Counted from the stretch's first letter, positions 1-5,416 are shown. The stretch: 7,567 bases of DNA from an uncultured Eubacteriales bacterium (GCA_900555065.1 USJY01000055.1:1-7567), one strand, 5' to 3'. Program-made: numbers and translations. Notes: generated by a model not told the origin, from the letters alone.

Positions 1-930
1 CGATTGATGAAAAATGTCAGCGAAAGCCTTGCCGGCCGTGTCGGGATTCTTAACCTGCTCGGCCTTTCCAACGCGGAAATATACGGTTACCAAAGCGAAC
101 CCTTTTCGACAGAGCCTGAAACGCTTATGGCGCGGATCGACCATGTAAAACCAGTGGAACTGAACGAACTCTTCCAGCGTATTTTTCGCGGATCCATGCC
201 GGAACTCCATGCTGCGCCTGAGATGGACTGGGAAACCTATTACCGTTCTTATGTGGATACCTATCTGCAGCGGGACATTCGCGATTTAACGCAGGTTGCG
301 GATGAAATGCAGTTTTATAACTTTATGACTGTGGCAGCCGCCCATACTTCCAGGCCTGTCATTTATGAAGAACTGGCAAACGCAGCCGGTATTACCGCGC
401 CTACCGCAAAAAAATGGCTTTCCATCCTTGTTTCGTCCCATATTATCGCGCTCGTCCAGCCGTATCATAACAACATTCTAAAACGCGTTATAAAAATGCC
501 GCTGCTGCATTTTCTGGACACGGGACTGGCGGCGTATCTGCTTAAATGGGGCAACCCGGAGGCATTGGAACGGGGCGCCATGTCGGGACAATTCTTTGAG
601 AGTTTTGTTTTTTCCGAGATTTATAAAAGTTATCTCAACGCTGGCAGGGAAGCGCCCATCTTCTATTACCGGGACAAGGATCAAAAGGAGATCGATCTGC
701 TGATTTATCAAAACGGCACGATCTATCCGATTGAAATAAAAAAGGCCGCGTCTCCTGCGAAAGACGCCATTAAAAATTTCAGCGTTCTGGATCCGCTTGA
801 AATGTCAAGTCAATTTGAAGAAATCAATGCATTGCAAGTCAACGTCGGCCCCGGCGCCGTCATCTGTATGGCAAACGACCTGCTGCCGCTTGACCGTAAA
901 AACTGGCTGGTTCCGGCCTGGATGATTTAA
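1..930 (+). CDS. AAA_14/DUF4143 family ATP-binding protein, C-terminal part (5' truncated by window edge)
   Basis: The reading frame is open to the left edge. The first visible residues, around LMKNVSESLAGRVGIL, match the internal SLAGR segment that follows the AAA core in this family. The TTG/ATG near position 4 is therefore not the true start, and about 100-130 residues, including Walker A and B, should lie outside the window. The visible part has a helical region and a winged-helix-like stretch (EELANAAGITAPTAKKWLSILVSSHII). Next comes a DUF4143 domain with FFESFVFSEI, then YYRDKDQKEIDLLI and YPIEIKKA. The D in EIDLL and the ExK in EIKK fit the PD-(D/E)xK nuclease-like fold assigned to DUF4143. 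The family is widespread and of unclear cellular role, so no substrate can be given. Local G+C is lower than in the pyk and arg genes. Family call is firm; function unknown. Confidence 0.88.
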   Translation, partial: RLMKNVSESLAGRVGILNLLGLSNAEIYGYQSEPFSTEPETLMARIDHVKPVELNELFQRIFRGSMPELHAAPEMDWETYYRSYVDTYLQRDIRDLTQVADEMQFYNFMTVAAAHTSRPVIYEELANAAGITAPTAKKWLSILVSSHIIALVQPYHNNILKRVIKMPLLHFLDTGLAAYLLKWGNPEALERGAMSGQFFESFVFSEIYKSYLNAGREAPIFYYRDKDQKEIDLLIYQNGTIYPIEIKKAASPAKDAIKNFSVLDPLEMSSQFEEINALQVNVGPGAVICMANDLLPLDRKNWLVPAWMI

Positions 931-967
931 GCGCCGGCCCGCCGCTGCAAAATACCGTGCAAATGAA

Positions 968-997
968 CGGCGATTGCGGAAAATGTCCGCGTCGCCG
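968..997 (+). other. Stable hairpin downstream of the DUF4143 gene, no U-tract
   Basis: CGGCGA (968-973) pairs with TCGCCG (992-997). Inside it GCGGA (976-980) pairs with TCCGC (986-990), with an AAATG loop and a small TT/G internal loop. That is 11 base pairs in total. It starts 38 nt after the stop codon, where a terminator would be expected, but the following bases are CGCGCGGAAAGAGG and not a U-run. It could protect the 3' end or assist factor-dependent termination; this is inference. Confidence 0.45.
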
Positions 998-1017
998 CGC
1001 GCGGAAAGAGGGGAATA

Positions 1018-1032
1018 TAATAACGGTTATTA
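1018..1032. promoter_or_regulatory. Short perfect dyad (possible operator)
   Basis: TAATAAC, one central G, then GTTATTA forms perfect 7-bp arms. It lies about 80 bp upstream of the -35 box of the XRE gene, in otherwise AT-rich sequence. A protein-binding site is possible, but chance occurrence in AT-rich DNA is not excluded. Confidence 0.25.
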
Positions 1033-1114
1033 CGTTTTGAGCGAAATTGTACATTTAAAATTTCCTTTTGCGCATTTGTTTGGTGATTTTTTCCCTATAT
1101 TTTCGCTGTAAATG

Positions 1115-1143
1115 TTGACAGGAACCTTACGGGCTTATATACT
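1115..1143 (+). promoter_or_regulatory. Sigma-70/SigA-type promoter of the XRE regulator
   Basis: A perfect -35 TTGACA (1115-1120) and a -10 TATACT (1138-1143) are separated by exactly 17 bp. Transcription would start near 1150, right at the Shine-Dalgarno sequence GAGGTGAGG (1151-1159). The mRNA would therefore have almost no leader before the ATG at 1164. Confidence 0.85.
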
Positions 1144-1163
1144 ATTTTTTGAGGTGAGGTACA

Positions 1164-1382
1164 ATGTATTATGGACGGATCAAAGAATTACGCGAAAGCC
1201 ATGAAATGACGCAAGATCAGGTGGCCGAATATTTGAACGTAACGACGCGCGCCTACGCCGCGTTTGAAAGCGGCGACAGCAGTATCCCGGTCCAATGCAT
1301 TATGAAGCTGGCAATCCTGTACAAAACTAGCACGGATTATATCCTCGGGCGTACAAACGAAATAAAACCTTATATGGATTAG
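1164..1382 (+). CDS. Small XRE/Cro-C1-type helix-turn-helix transcriptional regulator
   Basis: This 72-residue protein is essentially a single HTH_3 domain. It starts MYYGRIKELRESHEMTQDQ, where RIKELRE is helix 1. The helix-turn-helix follows at about residues 16-37 (TQDQVAEYL, then VTTRAYAAFESG), then IPVQCIMKLAILYKTSTDYILGRTN, the usual end of these one-domain regulators. There is no C-terminal sensor or protease domain, so it probably binds DNA as a dimer. The ATG is fixed by GAGGTGAGG four bases upstream and the promoter just before it. An intrinsic terminator lies 36 nt after the stop, so the gene looks monocistronic. Its targets are unknown. Autoregulation is common in such proteins, but I see no convincing operator in its promoter. 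It may be a remnant or accessory regulator left by a mobile element, though no other phage gene is visible. Confidence 0.9.
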   Translation: MYYGRIKELRESHEMTQDQVAEYLNVTTRAYAAFESGDSSIPVQCIMKLAILYKTSTDYILGRTNEIKPYMD

Positions 1383-1418
1383 GCGTTTACCCGCCGAAAC
1401 CTTAGCACGGCACATATA

Positions 1419-1452
1419 CGGCGCTGCCAATTTGGGCGGCGCCGCTTTTTTG
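1419..1452 (+). terminator. Rho-independent terminator after the XRE gene
   Basis: The stem CGGCGCTGCC (1419-1428) pairs with GGCGGCGCCG (1435-1444), with one T-G wobble and an AATTTG loop. One C and a run of seven T follow (1446-1452). It isolates the XRE gene from the PadR operon downstream. Confidence 0.85.
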
Positions 1453-1590
1453 CGCCTGCGTTGCGGGCGCCCCGGAGGAGCGGCATTTGCTGGACACAGC
1501 CCGGTATTGCCGGGTTTGGGATGCGTTGGGTTGGAAAACGCCCGGTGCGCATTACGCGCTGCGCGCTGCGGCATACATATGCTTTTATAA
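1453..1590. other. Intergenic stretch with no recognised gene
   Basis: This GC-rich DNA lies between the XRE terminator and the padR promoter. No open frame here has a start, ribosome site and recognisable protein. Only small dyads are visible: CCCGG/CCGGG at 1500-1514 with a 5-base gap, and GCATA/TATGC at 1571-1582. The latter lies just upstream of the padR promoter and could belong to its control region. I can assign no function. Confidence 0.5.
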
Positions 1591-1591
1591 A

Positions 1592-1616
1592 ATATACCTT
1601 GACAGGCGAGGTATAT
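1592..1616. promoter_or_regulatory. Inverted repeat overlapping the -35 box, candidate PadR operator
   Basis: ATATACCT (1592-1599) and AGGTATAT (1609-1616) are perfect 8-bp arms with a 9-base centre. The dyad covers the -35 hexamer and part of the spacer, so a dimer bound here would block RNA polymerase. PadR-family repressors typically bind such dyads in the promoter of their own operon. Assigning this site to the PadR encoded at 1697 is inference. Confidence 0.55.
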
Positions 1617-1627
1617 AAGGTTATTAT
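1599..1627 (+). promoter_or_regulatory. Sigma-70/SigA-type promoter of the padR operon
   Basis: The -35 is TTGACA (1599-1604) and the -10 is TATTAT (1622-1627), with a 17-bp spacer. Transcription should start around 1634, giving a leader of about 60 nt that contains a small hairpin. The -35 lies inside the inverted repeat at 1592-1616, consistent with repression. Confidence 0.8.
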
Positions 1628-1637
1628 ATAAATAGCG

Positions 1638-1656
1638 GCCAGGCCAGTTGCCTGGC
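1638..1656 (+). other. Small hairpin in the padR leader
   Basis: GCCAGG (1638-1643) and CCTGGC (1651-1656) form a perfect 6-bp stem with a 7-base loop near the 5' end of the predicted transcript. No U-run follows. It may stabilise the mRNA 5' end or be a second protein site. Confidence 0.35.
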
Positions 1657-1679
1657 ACACAGACCATATAATAACGGCA

Positions 1680-1687
1680 AAGGAGGG
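1680..1687 (+). promoter_or_regulatory. Ribosome binding site that selects the GTG start of padR
   Basis: AAGGAGGG sits 9 nt before the GTG at 1697. The nearby ATG at 1690 is too close to this site and in a frame without PadR similarity. The GTG is therefore the start. Confidence 0.85.
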
Positions 1688-1696
1688 ATATGCGCT

Positions 1697-2026
1697 GTGT
1701 CTATTGCATCGGATCTGATCCGCGGGAACACGGAAATGATCATCCTGGCTCATCTGCTCGATGGGGACAGCTACGGCTACAAAATCAACAAAGCTATTCT
1801 TCAAAAGACGGACGGAGGGTTTGAACTCAAAGAGGCGACTCTTTACACCGCATTCCGCCGGCTGGAAGAGGCCGGGTGCATTCAATCCTACTGGGGCGAC
1901 GAAAATACGGGCGCGCGTCGGAGGTACTACACCATTACCCCGCAGGGCCGGCTTTCTCTACAGGCGCGCATTGACGAATGGAACCGGGCAAAAACAATGA
2001 TTGATTCTTTCATTGACAGGGGGTAA
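1697..2026 (+). CDS. PadR family transcriptional regulator
   Basis: This 109-residue protein is a PadR winged-helix regulator of the short type, without a long C-terminal extension. Its hallmarks are LAHLLDGDSYGYKI (residues 18-30), ELKEATLYTAFRRLEEAGCI (43-62, the recognition helix region), SYWGDENTGARRRYYTIT (64-81, the wing) and PQGRLSLQARIDEW. The C-terminal helix probably makes the dimer. The start is GTG, set by a strong Shine-Dalgarno. It is the first gene of a three-gene operon, and the next start is 6 nt after its stop. It probably represses its own promoter through the dyad at 1592-1616. The two downstream membrane proteins may be its regulated output and may also modulate it. The inducing signal is not visible; related operons are linked to envelope stress. 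Confidence 0.93.
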   Translation: MSIASDLIRGNTEMIILAHLLDGDSYGYKINKAILQKTDGGFELKEATLYTAFRRLEEAGCIQSYWGDENTGARRRYYTITPQGRLSLQARIDEWNRAKTMIDSFIDRG

Positions 2027-2032
2027 CCATTT

Positions 2033-2680
2033 ATGTACGACAAACTAAGAGAGTACATCGAAAACTTGTTTAAAGATGCGCCGAATACGTTAAAAACCGT
2101 AGAGCTTAAAGAAGAAATGCTCCAAAACCTATATGAAAAATACAACGATCTGCTGGCGGAAGGACGCAGCGAACAGGCCGCGTTCAATATTGCCGTTGCA
2201 GGCGTGGGGGATGTGGGCGACTTAATCGCCACACTCAATACCGACGCGCAGCCGGCGCCGGCCGCGCAGACCGATTACGAGCGCAGGCGGTCGCGGTCCG
2301 CGGCGTTTGTTGCGGCGGCGGTCATGCTGTATATTTTAAGCGTGGTGCCCTGCATTTTACTGCCCAACATCTGGGGACCCGTGCTGTTGTTTGTATTCTG
2401 CGCCGCGGCTACCGGACTGCTCATCTACAACGGCATGACGAAACCCAGCTACCGGAAAACGGACGACACAATGGTCGAACAGTTCCGCGAGTGGAAGGAC
2501 AGAAACGACAGCCGCGCCCAAGTATTCAAAGCTGTTTCCGGCGCGGTCTGGTCGCTGGTTGTAGTGGCATATTTCCTGATCAGCTTTTTTACGCAGGCCT
2601 GGCATATCACCTGGCTTCTGTTCCCGATTGCCGGCGCGGCGACCGGGGTACTGAAAGCTATTTTCGACTTGACAAAGTGA
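2033..2680 (+). CDS. HAAS-like / DUF1700-type membrane protein (permease prefix domain 1-like N-terminus)
   Basis: This is a 215-residue protein. Residues 1-70 form a soluble helical domain (YDKLREYIENLF, KEEMLQNLYEKYNDLLAEG, SEQAAFNIAVAGVGDVGDL). This matches the HAAS / permease-prefix pattern: charged helices followed by a GD-rich turn. A Pro/Ala linker (71-80) and an Arg-rich patch (84-88) precede four hydrophobic segments at about 90-110, 114-133, 168-188 and 191-210. A charged cytoplasm-like loop (135-165) lies in the middle. In Bacillota, genes of this kind typically follow padR. The HAAS domain is thought to couple a membrane component to the PadR regulator. A GGGGG-containing Shine-Dalgarno overlaps the padR stop, so translation is likely coupled. 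Family call is good; biochemical role is inferred only from context. Confidence 0.82.
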   Translation: MYDKLREYIENLFKDAPNTLKTVELKEEMLQNLYEKYNDLLAEGRSEQAAFNIAVAGVGDVGDLIATLNTDAQPAPAAQTDYERRRSRSAAFVAAAVMLYILSVVPCILLPNIWGPVLLFVFCAAATGLLIYNGMTKPSYRKTDDTMVEQFREWKDRNDSRAQVFKAVSGAVWSLVVVAYFLISFFTQAWHITWLLFPIAGAATGVLKAIFDLTK

Positions 2681-2693
2681 GGGAGGGAATAAA

Positions 2694-3656
2694 ATGCGTA
2701 CTTCAGCATGGATACGGCTTGTCGTATGGTCGGTGGCGCTGGTTGCGCTTGTGGGTATATTCGTCCTGGCGCTCTGCTATCCCGGTCTGTTCCCCGGTCA
2801 GTTTTTCCGTTTCGTCACGGGCGGCAGTATTTCCTATGAGGACAGCGAACTTTACACCGTCGGCGGCGGGGCGGTGCAGGCATACGGAATTAAAGAGATT
2901 GAAATAAACTGGACGGCGGGCAATGTGCGTATTGAAGCGGCGGAGGGCCGCGAGATTACCATGGAGGAGCAGGGCGCAGAAACAGCGCGCGATGAAATGC
3001 GCTACCTTCTGCGCGACGGCAAGCTCATCATTCAGTACAGCGCGCCGCGGCGCGGGTTCGATTTTTGGCGCGCAGGAGAAAAGCAGCTCGTTGTAAAAGT
3101 GCCGCAGACGCTTGTGGCCGTCGGGCTTGATAAATTTACGGTGAACGCGGGGTCGGCCTGGGTTTATGTAGACGGCGTGGGCGCGCAGGACACGAAGATC
3201 AGCTTTGTTTCCGGGCATGTTGAGCTTGCGGATATGCAATGCGGCGTGCTTTCCCTTGACGGTGTGAGCGGCGCAGTTTCGGGTACGGAGCTGTACGCGG
3301 ATACGCTTGGGGTGGACACAGTCAGCGGCGGCGTGACCCTTGGCGGCGTGTTCGGTCAGGTCGCTTTTGACGGCGTGTCGGGCGGCATGGAACTGGACTG
3401 CAACATACGCTGCCCGGACAGCATTGTCGCGGAGAGCGTCAGCGGCGATCTTTTGCTGCGGTTGCCGGAAAATCAGGGGTTTACGGTTCGCCATGACAGC
3501 GTCAGCGGCAATTTCCAGTGCGAATTCCCCGTTTTGGGCGACAAGGACGAGGCGGTGTATAACGACGGCGGCGCGGAGATCAGACTCAGCACCATAAGCG
3601 GTGCGATTGTACTGGAAAAAATACCGCAGCAGGAATTCATGCCGCCGTTATACTGA
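2694..3656 (+). CDS. DUF4097 (toastrack-type) beta-strand repeat protein, membrane anchored
   Basis: This 320-residue protein has one N-terminal membrane segment (about 7-29) after a basic start, MRTSAWIR. The rest should therefore face outside. Residue 28 is a Cys, but the sequence before it (LAL) is a poor lipobox. From about residue 65 the chain is all beta-type. It carries a repeated V-S-G turn at Ser 173, 192, 211, 229, 250 and 271, a later ISG at 301-303, and a degenerate VFG at 219-221. The spacing of 18-21 residues is typical of the DUF4097/DUF2807-like stacked strand fold, called toastrack in work on Psp/Lia systems. It is the last gene of the padR operon: GGGAGGG lies 6 nt before the ATG and a strong terminator follows. 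The likely role is an extracytoplasmic sensor or scaffold at the membrane. No catalytic motif is seen. Confidence 0.87.
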   Translation: MRTSAWIRLVVWSVALVALVGIFVLALCYPGLFPGQFFRFVTGGSISYEDSELYTVGGGAVQAYGIKEIEINWTAGNVRIEAAEGREITMEEQGAETARDEMRYLLRDGKLIIQYSAPRRGFDFWRAGEKQLVVKVPQTLVAVGLDKFTVNAGSAWVYVDGVGAQDTKISFVSGHVELADMQCGVLSLDGVSGAVSGTELYADTLGVDTVSGGVTLGGVFGQVAFDGVSGGMELDCNIRCPDSIVAESVSGDLLLRLPENQGFTVRHDSVSGNFQCEFPVLGDKDEAVYNDGGAEIRLSTISGAIVLEKIPQQEFMPPLY

Positions 3657-3668
3657 CAGAATACGAAG

Positions 3669-3699
3669 AAGCGGACGGCGCGTGCCGTCCGCTTTTTTT
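3669..3699 (+). terminator. Rho-independent terminator of the padR operon
   Basis: GCGGACGGC (3671-3679) pairs perfectly with GCCGTCCGC (3684-3692) around a GCGT loop. Seven T follow (3693-3699), and two preceding A can extend the stem. It begins 12 nt after the DUF4097 stop codon. Confidence 0.95.
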
Positions 3700-3751
3700 G
3701 TATAGTTTGTGTGTAGATTCCGTAAAATAAGGAAAAGGGCCGCAAGGTTCA

Positions 3752-3780
3752 TTGACAGGGCTTTTTGCGAATGTTATAAT
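3752..3780 (+). promoter_or_regulatory. Consensus extended -10 promoter of pyk
   Basis: TTGACA (3752-3757) and TATAAT (3775-3780) are both perfect, with a 17-bp spacer, and TGT directly precedes the -10 (extended -10). Transcription should start near 3787. It is the strongest-looking promoter in the window, fitting a highly expressed glycolytic gene. Confidence 0.95.
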
Positions 3781-3782
3781 TT

Positions 3783-3798
3783 GGTAGCAATCGATACC
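3783..3798. promoter_or_regulatory. Imperfect 16-bp dyad over the pyk transcription start
   Basis: GGTA and TACC flank GCAATCGA. Six of the eight position pairs are complementary around the centre between 3790 and 3791. The site covers the expected +1, where a bound repressor could act. It does not match the catabolite (cre) consensus well, so the regulator, if any, is unknown. Confidence 0.25.
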
Positions 3799-3806
3799 GT
3801 GCGCAA

Positions 3807-3872
3807 GGGGCGGAAACGGAAAACCCGCGTCCGCCCCGCGCCGCGGCTTTGCATACCGCGCGTAATGCGCGG
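3807..3872 (+). other. Structured GC-rich leader of the pyk mRNA (two hairpins)
   Basis: GGGGCGGA (3807-3814) and TCCGCCCC (3830-3837) form a perfect 8-bp stem. Inside it, CGG/CCG (3817-3819 with 3825-3827) can continue the helix past a 2x2 internal loop. A second hairpin is CCGCGC (3856-3861) with GCGCGG (3867-3872) and a GTAAT loop. Neither is followed by a U-run, and the ribosome site (3881-3887) lies free just downstream. It resembles no riboswitch I recognise and may stabilise the transcript or tune translation. Confidence 0.45.
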
Positions 3873-3891
3873 CAAACGATGGGAGAGTACT

Positions 3892-5301
3892 ATGAGAAAA
3901 ACGAAGATCATCTGCACGCTAGGGCCCGCTTCGGACGGCGCGGGCGTTCTGGAACAGCTCATGCTCTCAGGCATGGACTGCGCCCGGTTTAACTTTTCGC
4001 ACGGGACGCATGCCGACCACAAGGCGCGCATGGACCGCGTAAAGGAACTGCGCCGGAAGCACGGGCTGCACACCGCCATTATGCTCGACACCAAGGGGCC
4101 GGAGATACGCCTCGGCAAATTCCGCGGCGGCGAGGCCGTGCTCCGGGAGGGCCAGGAATTCACCTTCCGCGCCGCGCCCTGCGATGGCGACGAGACGGGA
4201 GTGCAGGTGTCCTTCCCGCGCCTTGCGGAGAATGTCGCGCCCGGCGCCCGCATTCTCGTGGACGACGGCAAGGTCGCGTTTACCGTCACCAGTGTGCGCG
4301 GCGGCGACGTTGTCTGCCAGGCGCTCAACGGCGGGCGGCTCTCCGACCGCAAGAGCATCAACCTGCCCAATTCCGATATTGACATGCCCTATATCAGCGA
4401 GGCGGACCGCAGCGATCTGCTCTTCGGCATCAGTCAGGATGTGGATTTTGTCGCGGCCTCGTTTGTGCGCCGTGCGCAGGACGTGCACGATCTGCGCGCC
4501 CTGCTCGATGAAAACGGCGGCAGGGATATACAGATTATATCCAAAATTGAAAATATGCGCGGCATTCAGAATCTGGAGGAGATCATCGAAGCGAGCGACG
4601 GCGTGATGGTCGCCCGCGGCGACCTTGGCGTAGAGACCCCGTTTGAAGAGATCCCCGCCATTCAAAAGCACGTGATCGACCGCTGTTACCGCCGCGGCAA
4701 GCAGGTTGTCACCGCTACGCAGATGCTGGAATCCATGGTCAGCAACCCGCGCCCCACCCGCGCCGAAGTATCCGACATCGCCAACGCCGTCTACGACGGG
4801 ACGACGGCCATCATGCTCTCGGGCGAATCGGCAAGCGGCCAGTATCCGGTTGAAAGCCTGCGGGCCATGGTTGATATTGCCTGCGCTACCGAGCGTTCGA
4901 TTGACTACCGGCACAGGTACATCGTCAACAAGCTCGACATCAACGACGATATCCCCAACGCCGTCTGCAACTGCGCGTGCCTTGCCAGCTTTACGCTCGA
5001 CGTTGCGGCGGTGATCGCCGTCACGCGCACGGGACGCACGGCGCGCGACCTGTCCAACCACCGCCCGCAATGCCCCATTATCGCGCCCTGTATGGACGAA
5101 AAATCCTGCCGCCAGCTCAGCCTTGCCTGGGGCGTGCATCCCGTTCTGGCCGAGGAGCAGTTCAATACCGATAAGCTGCTCGCGCACGCCGTCGACCGCG
5201 CCAAAGAGACCGGCCTTGTCCAAAACGGCGACCTCGTCGTCATGGCCAGCGCCGCCATCGGCCAGGCGCGGACAGACCTGATGCGCATCCAGTATATTTA
5301 A
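3892..5301 (+). CDS. pyk: Pyruvate kinase
   Basis: Catalyses phosphoenolpyruvate + ADP to pyruvate + ATP, the last step of glycolysis, in the cytoplasm. The protein has 469 residues. ATG 3892 is chosen because GGGAGAG precedes it and it gives the family start MRKTKIICTLGPAS. The frame is open further upstream, but that stretch contains the promoter and leader. Active-site parts in order are: ARFNFSHG (31-38), MLDTKGPEIR (64-73, with the Glu of the potassium-dependent class at 71), the B domain (about 74-155), IISKIEN with catalytic Lys 218 and metal ligand Glu 220, MVARGDLGVE with metal ligand Asp 244, and TATQMLESM with Thr 276. The C-terminal domain ends at VMASAAIGQARTDLMRIQYI. The length matches the short E. 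coli PykF-like form and lacks the extra PEP-utiliser domain found in Bacillus enzymes. It appears monocistronic at its 5' end. No clear terminator follows. Confidence 0.98.
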   Translation: MRKTKIICTLGPASDGAGVLEQLMLSGMDCARFNFSHGTHADHKARMDRVKELRRKHGLHTAIMLDTKGPEIRLGKFRGGEAVLREGQEFTFRAAPCDGDETGVQVSFPRLAENVAPGARILVDDGKVAFTVTSVRGGDVVCQALNGGRLSDRKSINLPNSDIDMPYISEADRSDLLFGISQDVDFVAASFVRRAQDVHDLRALLDENGGRDIQIISKIENMRGIQNLEEIIEASDGVMVARGDLGVETPFEEIPAIQKHVIDRCYRRGKQVVTATQMLESMVSNPRPTRAEVSDIANAVYDGTTAIMLSGESASGQYPVESLRAMVDIACATERSIDYRHRYIVNKLDINDDIPNAVCNCACLASFTLDVAAVIAVTRTGRTARDLSNHRPQCPIIAPCMDEKSCRQLSLAWGVHPVLAEEQFNTDKLLAHAVDRAKETGLVQNGDLVVMASAAIGQARTDLMRIQYI

Positions 5302-5323
5302 TGGCCGCCGCGGGGAATGTGTT

Positions 5324-5358
5324 ATTGCATATATATTCGCATTAAATGCATATTCATA
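5324..5358. promoter_or_regulatory. Two ARG-box-like sequences, candidate ArgR/AhrC operator upstream of argG
   Basis: Compared with the ARG-box pattern TGAAT-N4-ATTCA, positions 5326-5339 read TGCAT-ATAT-ATTCG and positions 5343-5356 read TAAAT-GCAT-ATTCA. The first matches 8 of 10 core bases and the second 9 of 10. Their 18-bp frames abut with a 17-bp centre spacing, which is shorter than the usual pair spacing. The argG context makes ArgR control likely in principle; the exact sites are inferred from AT-rich DNA. Confidence 0.45.
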
Positions 5359-5398
5359 CTGTCAAGTTCCTGAAAAATCTGATTTTTTTTAAAAAGCT

Positions 5399-5416
5399 AT
5401 TGCATTTTTAAACAGG
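5399..5416. promoter_or_regulatory. ARG-box-like sequence over the argG -35 region
   Basis: ATTGCATTTTTAAACAGG has one good half (TGCAT) and a weaker one (AAACA against ATTCA). It overlaps the -35 hexamer. Together with the upstream pair centred about 66 bp away, it could allow cooperative repression by arginine-bound ArgR/AhrC. Confidence 0.3.

Noticed and set aside
1016..1021. TATAAT in the gap before the XRE gene as a promoter
   Set aside because: The region 16-18 bp upstream is GCCGCG-like, with no -35 match.
1667..1672. TATAAT close to the padR ribosome site as a second -10 box
   Set aside because: No acceptable -35 hexamer lies 16-18 bp upstream, and it is only 7 nt from the Shine-Dalgarno.
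1188..1885. Reverse-strand open frames across the XRE-padR gap
   Set aside because: They run through the terminator and the promoter, overlap two real genes, and show no domain.
2715..2783. DUF4097 protein as a lipoprotein with Cys 28
   Set aside because: The residues before the Cys (L-A-L) do not satisfy the lipobox, which needs a small residue at -1; a simple membrane anchor fits better.
2703..3494. Antisense open frame over the DUF4097 gene (263 codons)
   Set aside because: No similarity to a known family, and the + strand gene is well supported by ribosome site, repeats and terminator.
3709..3891. In-frame upstream extension of pyk (61 more residues)
   Set aside because: It contains the perfect promoter and the leader hairpins, has no ribosome site, and its translation does not resemble pyruvate kinase. 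The family start is at 3892.
3967..5223. Long antisense open frame over pyk (418 codons)
   Set aside because: It is a shadow of GC-rich codon usage in pyk; it has no recognisable domain, ribosome site or promoter.
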